From Sphingopyxis sp. GW247-27LB (GTDB taxonomy: Bacteria; Pseudomonadota; Alphaproteobacteria; Sphingomonadales; Sphingomonadaceae): a stretch of 47,993 nucleotides of DNA. The stretch is from NCBI RefSeq assembly GCF_002277025.1, contig NZ_NIWD01000008.1, forward strand, positions 944,878-992,870, in the 5' to 3' direction. How positions within the stretch are numbered: the first letter of the stretch is position 1; each line of letters starts with the position of its first letter. Under the pieces are notes generated by a model that worked only from the letters and a program-made list of their open reading frames with translations, was not told the origin of the DNA and made no database searches. The translations under genes and the position numbers were made by a program. Below are positions 1-9,103 of this stretch, piece after piece.

Positions 1-190
1 TAGGAAATAAAATCACGCAGCGCCGTGCTTCCTTCCCCGTCACCCCCGGACCCTTCGACAGACTCAGGACAGGCTTGATCCTCGGTCCCGCTTCTGGGGC
101 GCGGATCGATTCGCTATCCGCCGGACGGAACATAAAGCGACACCCGCTCCCCACCCCATAACAGACCTCGGCGGTCGCGCAGCCCGAACC

Positions 191-994
191 TCAATGCCCC
201 GCCGTGCCCAGTCCGTCGATCTTCTTCGACTGTTTCGCGACCAGTCCCGGGAAGAAGCGCGCGAGGCGCGACAGGCGTTTGGCCATCTTGCCGACCGTCA
301 CATGCACGCGCTCGCCGTGTACCGCCTCCCACGCCGCTTCGGCGACGCGTTCGACGGGGACGATCTCGAACCCGCTCGCCGACAGGCGGTTGCGCGCGGG
401 TTCGTTGCTGTCGGCGCTCACCTGGTCGAGCAGCGGCGTGTCGATGAAGCCGGGCATCAGCGAGCGCACCTTGATGCCATGCTTCGAAAATTCGATTTCG
501 AGCGCTTCGGTCAGGCCGCGCACCGCGAACTTCGTCGCCGAATAGACCGCGAGCCCGGCTACGCCGTAGAAACCCGACGCCGAGCCGGTGTTGAGGATCG
601 TCGATCCGGGCGTCGCGCGGAGCAGCGGCAGCGCGCTGTAAATGCCGTTCACCACGCCGCCGAAGTTGATCGCGATCAGCCGGTCGGCCTCCGCGGGCGC
701 CATGTCCATGAACTGGCCGCCCGAGCCGATGCCGGCGTTGTTGAAGAGGACATCGAGTCGCCCGCCGCTCGCCGCCGCGAAGTCGGCGAGCGCCTTTTGC
801 CACTGGTCGCGGTCGCGCACGTCCATGACGTGGCGCGACGAAGCGCCCTCGGGCAGCAGCGCGGCGGTCTCGTCGATCCCCTGTGCATTGACGTCGGCGA
901 TGCCGACGAACCAGCCCTGGCCCGCGAAGTGACGCGCGGTCGCGCGCCCGATGCCCGACCCGCCGCCGGTGATGAAGATCGCCTTGCGCGCCAT
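191..994 (-). CDS. SDR family NAD(P)-dependent oxidoreductase
   Basis: Classical short-chain dehydrogenase/reductase of 267 residues, a normal length for the family. The cofactor-binding motif TGGGSGIG sits at residues 9-16, NNAG at 85-88, a serine-rich catalytic segment (TGSASG) near 137-141, and the YxxxK pair is Tyr151/Lys155. The Asp near the end of beta-2 (IADVNA) is the kind of residue that favours NAD over NADP. The frame stays open 22 codons further upstream, but the ATG at 994 follows a good ribosome site (GGGAGGGCAGG) and begins directly with the Rossmann strand, so I use it. It stands alone on the minus strand. The substrate cannot be told from sequence. Confidence 0.9.
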   Translation of the reverse strand: MARKAIFITGGGSGIGRATARHFAGQGWFVGIADVNAQGIDETAALLPEGASSRHVMDVRDRDQWQKALADFAAASGGRLDVLFNNAGIGSGGQFMDMAPAEADRLIAINFGGVVNGIYSALPLLRATPGSTILNTGSASGFYGVAGLAVYSATKFAVRGLTEALEIEFSKHGIKVRSLMPGFIDTPLLDQVSADSNEPARNRLSASGFEIVPVERVAEAAWEAVHGERVHVTVGKMAKRLSRLARFFPGLVAKQSKKIDGLGTAGH

Positions 995-1110
995 CCTGCC
1001 CTCCCGTGATGCTGACATGATTGTCAGTGTGACCACAGGCGAAGCCGCGGCGAAGGTCAAGCGGCAATCGCGGGGTGGCCACGCCGGGTCGGGCTGGTTA
1101 TCACCGGGCG

Positions 1111-1623
1111 ATGACTCGCTTGCGCCTGATGCTCCTCTCCCTGCTCGCTTTTCTCCTCGGCGCCGCGCTGCCGGCGCAGGCCGCGGTGGTGGTGAGCTTC
1201 TACAGCCATGATTTCGGCGACCGCTTCCCCCACGCCTTCGTCACGCTGAAGGGCCGGGTCGACGCGACCGGCGAGGCGGTCGACACCAATTACGGCTTCA
1301 CCGCCAAATCGGTGAGCCCGGCAATCCTCTTCGGATCGGTGAAGGGCTATGTGCAGACGTCGAAGCCCGACTATGTGGCGAAGAGCGACAGGCAGTTCAG
1401 CCTGACCGTCGACGATGCGACCTATGCCCGGCTGCTCGCCAAGATCGGCGAATGGCAGAACCGCGAGCAGCCAAGCTACAGCCTCGGCAAGCATAATTGC
1501 GTCCATTTCGTCATGGAACTGGCCGAGGCGTTGGGGCTGAAGGTCAATCGCAAGAGCAAATATTTCAAGAAGCCGAAGAGCTTTCTTCAGGAAGTGAAGG
1601 GGCTGAATCCACAGTTGGAATGA
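1111..1623 (+). CDS. secreted permuted papain-fold (LRAT/NlpC-like) protein
   Basis: A 170-residue exported protein. Residues 1-24 form a signal peptide ending AQA. The mature part has an early His (FPHAF, His41) and a late Asn-Cys (HNCVHF, Asn129-Cys130). That His-then-Cys order, with a Cys-x-His-Phe helix, is the layout of the circularly permuted NlpC/P60 group (LRAT, YiiX/YaeF-like), whose members act as thiol peptidases, amidases or acyltransferases. The C-terminus is lysine-rich. A longer frame exists from a GTG at 1075, but the signal peptide starts at the ATG at 1111. Its stop overlaps one possible start of the next gene. The assignment rests on motifs only; substrate unknown. Confidence 0.7.
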   Translation: MTRLRLMLLSLLAFLLGAALPAQAAVVVSFYSHDFGDRFPHAFVTLKGRVDATGEAVDTNYGFTAKSVSPAILFGSVKGYVQTSKPDYVAKSDRQFSLTVDDATYARLLAKIGEWQNREQPSYSLGKHNCVHFVMELAEALGLKVNRKSKYFKKPKSFLQEVKGLNPQLE

Positions 1624-1634
1624 AGGGGGCACAG

Positions 1635-2630
1635 ATGGGGTGGGGACGGGCGCTGCTTTGGTTGGGCGCGGCATTGGCCGGTGGGAACTTGGCAATCACC
1701 GACGCGGCGGCGCAAATGCCGTCTCCGCCGCCGCCGAAGACCGTCTTCGTGCCGCGGCCCGATCCGAATGACAAATCGCGGCCTGCCCTGCCTGCCGGCC
1801 GGCCCGCCGACTGGATTACCCTTGATGATTATCCCCAGGACGCCCGGCGCGAGAACCGCCAAGGGGACGTTCGTTTCCGCTTGGCTGTCTCAAATAGCGG
1901 TCAGCCGACGGCATGCGTAATCTCGGGCAGCAGCGGTCATCTCGACCTCGACTACGCGGCGTGTCGCCTGCTGCTTGAGCGGGCACGGTTCCGTCCGGCG
2001 CTCGATCGATCAGGCACTCCGACGACGGGTTACTACGGAAGCCGAATTCTATGGCGCATCCCTCCTGCAGCGGAAAGCTACCCTCGCGGCCCGGTCCCAA
2101 CGGGCTTCCTGTCTTTCGAGCGTCCTCTTGCAACCCCGCTTTTGGGGACCGAGGCGGCAGGCAGTTTGAGCGGTCAGGTTCGCGTGTCGCTGCGGATCGC
2201 AGGCGACGGATCGGTCGCGCGCTGCGCGGTCGTGGATGGGACGGCACCGGAAGAGCTGGTCCGCGAAAGCTGCCCGTTTGTTCTCAAGTCGGCGAAATTT
2301 GAACCTGCGCGCGACGTTGACGGTAAACCTACCGAGGGGCGTTATGACGTCACTCTGATATGGGACGACGTCGCCTATATGGCTACGATGGTTCCCAATC
2401 CGGAGCAGTATTTTCCGCCCACCGGCAGGCTTCGTCAATCCTTCACGGTCGGAAAGGAGGGCATCATAAGCGATTGTCAGGCGGAACGATCGGGTGTGAT
2501 CCCCTTTGACTTGATGACCGCCAATCCGTGTCGCATGAGCTTCCATGGCGAGCCTTATCGCGATGACGACGGAAATCCGGTCGAAAGGCGGGTCTCTATC
2601 GATTTTGATGTCCGCGTCGATCCAAAATAG
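1635..2630 (+). CDS. exported protein with three TonB-C-like repeats
   Basis: A 331-residue protein with an N-terminal hydrophobic signal segment, then a proline-rich stretch (SPPPPK) and three similar units of about 80-95 residues. Each unit has the TonB C-terminal pattern: strand, 'G.v..C.v..SG', a cluster near C..L...A.F.PA.D..G.P, and a final strand. The third unit is the most diverged. There is no long periplasm-spanning linker or cytoplasmic anchor as in true TonB, so a TonB-like periplasmic binding or scaffold role is more likely than energy transduction. The ATG at 1635 follows AAGGGGG; an ATG at 1620 overlaps the upstream stop. Close spacing suggests co-transcription with the LRAT-like gene. 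Confidence 0.72.
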   Translation: MGWGRALLWLGAALAGGNLAITDAAAQMPSPPPPKTVFVPRPDPNDKSRPALPAGRPADWITLDDYPQDARRENRQGDVRFRLAVSNSGQPTACVISGSSGHLDLDYAACRLLLERARFRPALDRSGTPTTGYYGSRILWRIPPAAESYPRGPVPTGFLSFERPLATPLLGTEAAGSLSGQVRVSLRIAGDGSVARCAVVDGTAPEELVRESCPFVLKSAKFEPARDVDGKPTEGRYDVTLIWDDVAYMATMVPNPEQYFPPTGRLRQSFTVGKEGIISDCQAERSGVIPFDLMTANPCRMSFHGEPYRDDDGNPVERRVSIDFDVRVDPK

Positions 2631-2757
2631 CCCCAACCCGCAAGATGGGCTGACGGTGCGATCAGCGGGCTTAGTCTCTGGACGAGCACGGCCTTTCACC
2701 CTATGTTCAGCGTACAGCGTGCACCATGGCGCGCGCTGAACCGAAGAGGGGCCCCGT

Positions 2758-3024
2758 TTGCGACTGTTACTGACCTTGCTCGCGCTGCTGACCGGCCTTG
2801 CCGGCGCGGATCGCGCGCAGGCGGCGCCGGCGATGCCGGCGGCGATGGGGTCGCTGGTGCTGCTCGCCGAAACGGCGGCGCAGTCCGATGCCTCCGACAA
2901 AGCGCGCCGGCCGGCCGATCCGGTGCCGTCGCGCCGCTCGTCGTGCAGTTGCCGCAAGCCGATTCGCTCGGCCCCGCCCTATCTGCCCGGCGTTCTCAGC
3001 CGCTCCGACCGCGCACTCGAATAG
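2758..3024 (+). CDS. small secreted leader ORF upstream of secA (possible arrest peptide)
   Basis: An 88-residue ORF starting with TTG, preceded at good distance by GAGGGG. Residues 1-22 are a signal peptide (leucine-rich core, ending ADRAQA). The rest is Ala/Pro/Ser/Arg-rich with no recognisable domain. Residues 70-74 read Arg-Ser-Ala-Pro-Pro (bases 2965-2979), 14 residues from the stop. It lies just before secA on the same strand, with two hairpins in the 113-bp gap. In other bacteria secreted peptides encoded upstream of Sec genes (SecM, and RAPP/RAPG-containing peptides in alphaproteobacteria and actinobacteria) stall the ribosome and tune Sec expression. An 8-bp inverted repeat (2705-2712 with 2734-2741) precedes the ribosome site. 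The ORF is fairly likely to be real; the arrest role is inference. Confidence 0.6.
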   Translation: MRLLLTLLALLTGLAGADRAQAAPAMPAAMGSLVLLAETAAQSDASDKARRPADPVPSRRSSCSCRKPIRSAPPYLPGVLSRSDRALE

Positions 3025-3065
3025 CGCCGCCGCGCCAGGCCGTCCGCGCCTGACCGACCCATTCG

Positions 3066-3105
3066 CGGTCGCCCATAGGGGCGACCGGGCAACGCCTGCG
3101 TTGCC
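3066..3105 (+). promoter_or_regulatory. two tandem hairpins in the secA leader
   Basis: The first stem is CGGTCGCCC (3066-3074) with GGGCGACCG (3079-3087) around an ATAG loop. The second is GGCAACG (3088-3094) with CGTTGCC (3099-3105). Both pair perfectly. They lie between the stop of the small leader ORF and the secA ribosome site (AGGA, 3127-3130). They could be folded or opened depending on ribosome position on the leader ORF, or act as an attenuator; no U-tract follows, so a simple terminator is unlikely. Confidence 0.5.
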
Positions 3106-3137
3106 GCAACCCGCATAGACAATCCAAGGAAATCAAT

Positions 3138-5873
3138 ATGTTCGGCAGCATTGCCAAGAGCCTGTTCGGCTCGTCCAACGATCGTTACGTCGCCTCGATC
3201 CGCAAGGTCGTCGACAAGATCAACGCGTTCGAGCCCGCATTGGAAGCGCTCGACGACGCGGCGCTCCAGGCGCAGACGCAGAAGTTCCGCGACCGGCTGG
3301 CGGCGGGCGAGACGCTCGACGACATCCTGCCCGAGGCCTTCGCCACGGTGCGCGAAGCGGCGAAGCGCACGCTCGGCATGCGGCACTTCGACGTGCAGAT
3401 GGTCGGCGGCATCGTCCTCCACCGCGGCGAGATCGCCGAGATGGCGACGGGTGAGGGCAAGACGCTGATGGCGACCCTGCCCTGCTATCTGAACGCGCTC
3501 GAAAGCAAGGGCGTCCATGTCGTCACGGTCAACGACTATCTCGCCCGCCGCGACGCCGAATGGATGGGCACGGTCTACGGCTTCCTTGGCCTCACCACCG
3601 GCGTCATCGTCCCCAACCTCAACGAGACGCAGCGGCGCGAGGCGTATAACAGCGACATCACCTACGCGACCAACAACGAACTCGGCTTCGATTATCTGCG
3701 CGACAATATGAAGTTCGAGCGGTCGCAGATGGTCCACCGCCCCTTCAACTTCGGCATCGTCGACGAGGTCGATTCGATCCTGATCGACGAGGCGCGCACT
3801 CCGCTGATCATTTCGGGCCCGACCGACGACAAGTCGGAGCTCTATATCCGCGTCAACGAAGTCGTCCACCAGCTCGGCGAGGATGATTATGAAAAGGACG
3901 AGAAGACCAAGTCGATCAGCCTGACCGAGGACGGCACCGAGCATGTCGAGCGGCTGCTCGAGGCGGCCGGTCTGCTCCAGGGCAGCAACCTCTACGACAT
4001 CGAGAACACCCAGATCGTCCATCACGTCAACCAGGCGCTGAAGGCCATCGTGATGTTCAAGCTCGACACCGACTATATCGTCAAGGACGGCAAGGTCGTC
4101 ATTATCGACGAATTCACCGGCCGCATGATGGACGGCCGCCGCTGGTCCGACGGCCTGCACCAGGCGGTCGAGGCGAAGGAAGGCGTGCAGATCGAGCCCG
4201 AGAACCAGACGCTCGCGTCGATCACCTTCCAGAATTATTTCCGCATGTATCCGAAGCTCAGCGGCATGACCGGCACCGCGGCGACCGAGGCGGCCGAATT
4301 CTTCGAAATCTACAAGATGAACGTCGTCACCATCCCGACGAACCGTCCGATCGCGAGGGTCGACGACGAGGATGAATTCTACAAGAATATCACCGACAAG
4401 TTCGGCGCCATCGCGCGCACGATCCGCGAAGCGAACGAGCGCGGCCAGCCGGTGCTCGTCGGCACCGTGTCGATCGAGAAGTCGGAACTGCTCTCCTCCT
4501 ATCTCGAAAAGGAAGGCGTGCCGCACAGCGTCCTGAACGCGCGCTTCCACGAGAGCGAAGCGCATATCGTCGCGCAGGCGGGGCGCACCGGCGCGGTCAC
4601 CATCGCGACCAACATGGCGGGCCGCGGCACCGACATCAAACTCGGCGGCAGCGAGGAATTCCGCATCGAGGACGAGCTGAAGGACCTGCCCGAAGGCCCC
4701 GAACGCGAGGCCGCGATCGCGCGCATCCACGAAGAGGTCGCGGCCGAGCGCGAAGCGGTGAAGGCGGCGGGCGGCCTGTTCGTGCTCGCGACCGAGCGTC
4801 ACGAAAGCCGGCGCATCGACAACCAGCTCCGCGGCCGTTCGGGGCGCCAGGGCGACCCCGGCCTGTCGAAATTCTACCTCTGCCTCGACGACGACCTGCT
4901 CCGCATCTTCGGCCCCGACACCTTGTTCGCCAAGATGATGAACAAGAATCTGGAGGACGGCGAGGCGATCGGGTCGAAGTGGCTGTCGAAGGCGATCGAG
5001 ACCGCGCAGAAGAAGGTCGAGGCGCGCAACTACGACATCCGCAAGCAGGTCGTCGAATATGACAACGTCATGAACGACCAGCGCAAGGTCATCTATGAAC
5101 AGCGCGGTGAGATCATCGACAGCGAGACCGTCGACGACGCGATGGGCGCGATGCGCGCCGAGACGGTCAATTCGATCGTCGCCGACGCCTGTCCGCCGGG
5201 CAGCTATCCCGAGCAATGGGACGTCGAGGGCATGAAAGCGCGCGTCGCCAACGTCCTCGAACTGTCGCCGCCGATCGACGCGTGGATGCAGGAGGATGCG
5301 GTCGACGCCGAAATCTTCGAAGAACGCATCCAGGAACTGGCCGACGCCACGGCGGCCGAGAAGGCGGCGCAGGTCGACCCCGAGACGTGGCGCGGCATCG
5401 AGAAGTCGATCCTGCTCCAGACGCTCGACCATCATTGGAAGGAGCATCTCTCGACCCTCGACGCGCTGCGCCAGGTCGTTTTCCTGCGCGCCTATGCGCA
5501 GAAGCAGCCGATCAACGAATATAAGGCCGAGGCGTTTGCGCTGTTCGAGCGCATGCTGCAGAACATCCGCGAGGATGTGACGCGCACCGTCGCGCGGATC
5601 GATTTCCAGTTCCAGGAACCCGAGCCGATGCCGCTCCCCGATCTGCCCGACTTTCTGACCACCCACATCGACCCCTTCACCGGCGAGGACAACAGCGCCG
5701 ACCTCGATGGGGGCGAGTTGGGAGTGATCGCGAACACGCTACCCCCGATGCAGGCGCCGCGCCCGGACCTGCCGGAGGGCGAGAATCCCTATGCGGCACT
5801 GGACATCAGCCGCAACGCGCCATGCCCCTGCGGCTCGGGCCGCAAATACAAGCATTGCCACGGGGCCCTGTAA
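3138..5873 (+). CDS. secA: preprotein translocase subunit SecA
   Basis: The ATPase motor that drives unfolded preproteins through SecYEG. At 911 residues it is the normal alphaproteobacterial length. Visible are the N-terminal QTQKFRDRL segment, Walker A (ATGEGKT), the VDEVDS Walker B, the preprotein-binding insertion, the TGTAATEA region, helicase motifs ending [14 protein letters not shown], the helical scaffold/wing with HHWKEHL, and the C-terminal zinc motif [14 protein letters not shown] that binds SecB and phospholipid. The ATG at 3138 follows AAGGA. It lies directly after the small secreted leader ORF and is closed by a strong hairpin. Confidence 0.99.
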   Translation: MFGSIAKSLFGSSNDRYVASIRKVVDKINAFEPALEALDDAALQAQTQKFRDRLAAGETLDDILPEAFATVREAAKRTLGMRHFDVQMVGGIVLHRGEIAEMATGEGKTLMATLPCYLNALESKGVHVVTVNDYLARRDAEWMGTVYGFLGLTTGVIVPNLNETQRREAYNSDITYATNNELGFDYLRDNMKFERSQMVHRPFNFGIVDEVDSILIDEARTPLIISGPTDDKSELYIRVNEVVHQLGEDDYEKDEKTKSISLTEDGTEHVERLLEAAGLLQGSNLYDIENTQIVHHVNQALKAIVMFKLDTDYIVKDGKVVIIDEFTGRMMDGRRWSDGLHQAVEAKEGVQIEPENQTLASITFQNYFRMYPKLSGMTGTAATEAAEFFEIYKMNVVTIPTNRPIARVDDEDEFYKNITDKFGAIARTIREANERGQPVLVGTVSIEKSELLSSYLEKEGVPHSVLNARFHESEAHIVAQAGRTGAVTIATNMAGRGTDIKLGGSEEFRIEDELKDLPEGPEREAAIARIHEEVAAEREAVKAAGGLFVLATERHESRRIDNQLRGRSGRQGDPGLSKFYLCLDDDLLRIFGPDTLFAKMMNKNLEDGEAIGSKWLSKAIETAQKKVEARNYDIRKQVVEYDNVMNDQRKVIYEQRGEIIDSETVDDAMGAMRAETVNSIVADACPPGSYPEQWDVEGMKARVANVLELSPPIDAWMQEDAVDAEIFEERIQELADATAAEKAAQVDPETWRGIEKSILLQTLDHHWKEHLSTLDALRQVVFLRAYAQKQPINEYKAEAFALFERMLQNIREDVTRTVARIDFQFQEPEPMPLPDLPDFLTTHIDPFTGEDNSADLDGGELGVIANTLPPMQAPRPDLPEGENPYAALDISRNAPCPCGSGRKYKHCHGAL

Positions 5874-5883
5874 CATTGCTCAA

Positions 5884-5906
5884 GCCCCTCCCCTTAGGGG
5901 AGGGGC
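5884..5906. terminator. bidirectional terminator-like hairpin after secA
   Basis: A perfect 10-bp GC stem (GCCCCTCCCC / GGGGAGGGGC) with a TTA loop, followed by ATTTCG. It sits between the secA stop and the stop of the convergent gene at 5916, so it can serve both. The same CCCCTCCCC hairpin family recurs at 8016-8037 and 8121-8142, so it may also be a dispersed palindromic repeat used as terminator. Confidence 0.65.
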
Positions 5907-5915
5907 ATTTCGCCC

Positions 5916-6335
5916 TCAGCGCCCCTGTACGACCAACACGCGCACGCGGTCCGTGGCCGCCTTCGACAGCGTCACGTCATAGGTTCCCGGCGTCAGGTCG
6001 AACCAGACGATCTTGCGAATCCCCGAACAGGCCGGGCCGTGTCCATGCTCGGCCGAGGTCAGCGGCTTGCCGTGCGCAACAAGGTCGATCCACACGCGCC
6101 CGTCGGCGGCGACGCCATAGCGGCCGGCCGCGGCGATGGTCAGCGTCCGCGCCGCCGCGCCGTCGGCCATGGCCAGCGTGACCGGCCGGCCGGGCACGAT
6201 CGCCGCGTCCGCGGCGCCATCGGTCTGGGTCCAGGCCGCGAGCGGGGTCGCGCTCAAATCTGCGGGCGCGGAGCAGGCGGCCGGTTCAGCGGTCGCGGCG
6301 AGCAGGCCGGCGAGCAGTATGGCGGATAGGGACAT
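5916..6335 (-). CDS. small secreted protein of unknown function
   Basis: A 139-residue protein with a short signal peptide (MSLSAILLAGLLAATAEPAA). The mature part is a predicted all-beta domain. A conserved-looking segment HGHGPACSGIRKIV is followed by a 'TPGTYDVTLS' strand typical of beta-sandwich domains that bind ligands at loops. Similar small sphingomonad proteins are often annotated, probably wrongly, as homogentisate 1,2-dioxygenase; none of that enzyme's iron-binding layout is visible here. The ATG at 6335 is chosen because the signal peptide begins there and GGGAG lies upstream; the frame is open 43 codons further. Convergent with secA. Confidence 0.7.
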   Translation of the reverse strand: MSLSAILLAGLLAATAEPAACSAPADLSATPLAAWTQTDGAADAAIVPGRPVTLAMADGAAARTLTIAAAGRYGVAADGRVWIDLVAHGKPLTSAEHGHGPACSGIRKIVWFDLTPGTYDVTLSKAATDRVRVLVVQGR

Positions 6336-6511
6336 GAGCGAATACTCCCGCGGCGGACGATGCTTTCCCTCTATAGAGCGAAGGCTGGCGGGCAAGGCAT
6401 TTCGATTTCCGTGAGCTTTCAGATATCTTGCCTTCCCGCGCAGCGGTGCTAGCATCGGTCCCACAAGCCTGACGGCCGTGAAGCCGGCGGGCAGCGCAGT
6501 AGCTGGAACAA

Positions 6512-7984
6512 GTGGACACCGTCATTGCGCGCGGTGCGGGACAGTGTGCTGCGGAAAGGACCGGCTTCATTCGCTTCTTCGACGAAATGACGAGCCAGGA
6601 GGGCGGGGTCCGGCCGCCCTACCGCGAATATCGCGACTGGTTCGACGGCGAGGATGCGACGCGCATCCAGCACAAGACGCAGCAGGCCGAGGCCTTTTTC
6701 CGCACCATCGGGATCACCTTCAACGTCTATGGCGCCGACGGCGGCGACGAGCGGCTGATTCCCTTCGACGTCGTGCCGCGGATCATCGCCGCGGGCGAAT
6801 GGCGGCGGCTGTCGCGCGGGATCGAACAGCGGGTGCGGGCGCTCAATGCCTTCCTCCACGATATCTATCACCGGCAGGAGATTCTCCGCGCGGGGCGCGT
6901 GCCGACCGAGCTGGTCGCGCGCAACGACGCTTTCCTGCCGATGATGATGGGCATGGATCCGCCCGGCGGCGTCTATACGCATATCAGCGGCATCGACATT
7001 GTCCGCACCGGCCCCGACGAATTCTACGTGCTCGAGGACAATGCCCGTACCCCGTCGGGCGTCTCCTACATGCTCGAGAATCGCGAGACGATGCTCCAGA
7101 TGTTCCCCGAGCTGTTCGCGAAGGTCGCGGTGCGCGAGGTCGGCGATTATCCGATCAACCTGTTGAAATCGCTGTCGGCCTGCGTGCCGCCGATGTGCGG
7201 GGGCACGCCGACCGTCGCGGTGCTGACGCCGGGCATCCACAACAGCGCCTATTTCGAGCACAGTTTCCTCGCCGACCAGATGGGCGCCGAACTGGTCGAG
7301 GGGCACGATCTGCGCGTCGTCGAGGGGCGCATCGCGATGCGGACGACGCAGGGTTACCGGCCGATCGACGTCCTGTACCGCCGCGTCGACGACGATTTCC
7401 TCGATCCGCTCAATTTCCGCCCCGACTCGCTGCTCGGGGTGCCCGGCATCTGGGACGTCTATCGCGCCGGCGGCATCACCATCGCCAATGCGCCGGGCAC
7501 CGGGATCGCCGACGACAAGGCGCTCTACAGCTACATGCCCGACATCATCGAATTCTATACGGGCGAGAAGGCACTGCTGCCCAATGTGCCGACCTGGCGC
7601 TGCGGCGAGCCCGGGCATCTGCGCGAGGTGCTCGACCGGCTGCCCGAGCTGGTGGTCAAGGAGGTGCACGGGTCGGGCGGCTACGGCATGCTCGTCGGCC
7701 CCGCGGCGAGCAAGACGGAGATCGCGGCCTTCCGCACCAAGCTGGAGGCCAATCCCGCCAATTATATCGCGCAGCCGACGCTGTCGCTGTCGACCGTGCC
7801 GATCTTCACCAAAAAGGGTCTCGCGCCGCGCCACGTCGACCTCCGCCCCTTCGTCCTGATGTCGCCGCAGGGCATCACCATCACCCCCGGCGGACTGACC
7901 CGCGTCGCGATGACCAAGGGGTCGCTGGTGGTCAATTCGAGCCAGGGCGGCGGGACCAAGGATACCTGGGTGTTGGAGGATTGA
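6512..7984 (+). CDS. circularly permuted ATP-grasp protein (DUF404/DUF407)
   Basis: A 490-residue member of the circularly permuted ATP-grasp family found next to alpha-E, transglutaminase and proteasome-like genes. Recognisable segments are RPPYREYRDWF, the VLNAFLHDIYH-like segment (here ALNAFLHDIYHRQ), YVLEDNARTPSGVSYMLENR, GIADDKALYSYMPDIIEFY, LVVKEVHGSGGYGMLVGP and DLRPFVLM. ATP-grasp enzymes join a carboxylate to an amine; comparative work predicts that this group builds or attaches peptide tags. The start is a GTG at 6512. The first in-frame ATG (6587) would cut into the family N-terminus, so GTG is preferred. A palindromic repeat separates it from the alpha-E gene. Confidence 0.9.
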   Translation: MDTVIARGAGQCAAERTGFIRFFDEMTSQEGGVRPPYREYRDWFDGEDATRIQHKTQQAEAFFRTIGITFNVYGADGGDERLIPFDVVPRIIAAGEWRRLSRGIEQRVRALNAFLHDIYHRQEILRAGRVPTELVARNDAFLPMMMGMDPPGGVYTHISGIDIVRTGPDEFYVLEDNARTPSGVSYMLENRETMLQMFPELFAKVAVREVGDYPINLLKSLSACVPPMCGGTPTVAVLTPGIHNSAYFEHSFLADQMGAELVEGHDLRVVEGRIAMRTTQGYRPIDVLYRRVDDDFLDPLNFRPDSLLGVPGIWDVYRAGGITIANAPGTGIADDKALYSYMPDIIEFYTGEKALLPNVPTWRCGEPGHLREVLDRLPELVVKEVHGSGGYGMLVGPAASKTEIAAFRTKLEANPANYIAQPTLSLSTVPIFTKKGLAPRHVDLRPFVLMSPQGITITPGGLTRVAMTKGSLVVNSSQGGGTKDTWVLED

Positions 7985-8015
7985 TGGGGGCGGAGCGGAT
8001 TTTCCCCAACTTGAA

Positions 8016-8142
8016 CCCCTCCCCTTCAGGGGAGGGGCAGCGAGACTTGGCAGCTTGCTGCCTAGTCGCAGCGGGGTGGGGTTCATCGGTCTTATGCTCT
8101 GCCGCGAGACCCCACCCCAACCCCTCCCCTGAAGGGGAGGGG
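8016..8142. repeat. paired palindromic GC hairpins inside the ATP-grasp cluster
   Basis: Two copies of a 22-bp palindrome, CCCCTCCCC-TTCA-type (8016-8037) and the same in reverse orientation (8121-8142), enclose a central part containing CGGGGTGGGGTT and ACCCCACCCCAA as further inverted arms. The whole 127-bp unit is therefore one large nested inverted repeat, like a pair of REP sequences or a small MITE. It fills most of the 175-bp gap between two genes that otherwise look co-transcribed. Confidence 0.75.
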
Positions 8143-8159
8143 CTTGAACGGCCGTCCCC

Positions 8160-9101
8160 ATGCTAGGAAAAACCGCCGGCTCGCTCTTCTGGATGGCGCG
8201 TTATCTCGAGCGCAGCGAGAATACCGCCCGGCTGATCGACGCGGGCTTCCGCATCGCGCTCACCCGCTCGGCGACCGCGCCCGCCGAATGGAAATCGGTG
8301 CTGGAGACTGCCGGGGTCGCGAGCGCCTATGCGATGACGCACCAGGATTTCACCTCGGCGCGCGTCGTCGATTATCTGCTCCGCGATCCCGCCAATCCGT
8401 CGAGCATCCTGTCGATCGTCAAGCAGGCACGCGACAACGCGCGCACCGCGCGCACCTATCTGACGCGCGAGGTTTGGGAAGCGGTGAACACCGGCTGGAT
8501 GACGCTGGTCGCGCTGCTGAGGCGGCCGGTGCGCGAGGACGATCTGCCCGACGTGCTGGCGACGATCCGGCGGCAGAACGGGCAGGTGCGCGGCGCGCTG
8601 ACCGGCACGATGCTGCGCAACGACGGCTTCCACTTCGCACAGCTCGGCACCTTTCTGGAACGCGCCGACAACACCGCGCGCATCCTCGACGTCAAATATT
8701 ATCTGCTGCTGCCCTCGGTCGCGCATATCGGATCGTCGATCGACAATGTGCAGTGGGAGACGATCCTGCGCTCGGTGTCGGCGCACCGCGCCTATCGCTG
8801 GCTCTACGGCGCGGAGATCAGTGCCCTCAAGATCGCCGAATTCCTGATCCTTTATGCACAGATGCCGCGCAGCCTCGCCTTCTGCTGCGAGCGGATGGCG
8901 GAGCATCTGGGGCAGATCCAGCGCATCTATGCCGAAGAGACCGAGGCGGGGCGGATGGCGACGGCGCTGTGTCGCGACCGGCTGGCCGGGCCGATCCAGT
9001 CGATCTTCGACGGCGGGCTGCACGAATATCTGCGCGGCTTCCTGGCCGCCAACGCGGCGCTCGCCCGGCAGGTCGAGCGCGACTACCGGTTTGTGGAGTG
9101 A
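8160..9101 (+). CDS. alpha-E domain protein (DUF403)
   Basis: A 313-residue all-helical alpha-E protein. The start MLGKTAGSLFWMARYLERSENTARLID is the family hallmark; ERADNTARILDVKYY recurs in the middle and an HEYLRGFLAANAAL helix near the end. Alpha-E proteins have no proven reaction; gene linkage to permuted ATP-grasp and transglutaminase genes suggests they work with the ATP-grasp protein in peptide modification. Its TGA ends two bases before the next ATG, which supports one transcript with the transglutaminase gene. Confidence 0.93.
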   Translation: MLGKTAGSLFWMARYLERSENTARLIDAGFRIALTRSATAPAEWKSVLETAGVASAYAMTHQDFTSARVVDYLLRDPANPSSILSIVKQARDNARTARTYLTREVWEAVNTGWMTLVALLRRPVREDDLPDVLATIRRQNGQVRGALTGTMLRNDGFHFAQLGTFLERADNTARILDVKYYLLLPSVAHIGSSIDNVQWETILRSVSAHRAYRWLYGAEISALKIAEFLILYAQMPRSLAFCCERMAEHLGQIQRIYAEETEAGRMATALCRDRLAGPIQSIFDGGLHEYLRGFLAANAALARQVERDYRFVE

Positions 9102-9103
9102 CC

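Noticed and set aside
2979..5666. An 895-codon open frame on the minus strand.
   Set aside because: It is the antisense of secA, kept open by high GC third positions; its composition is Arg/Asp/Leu-rich with no domain.
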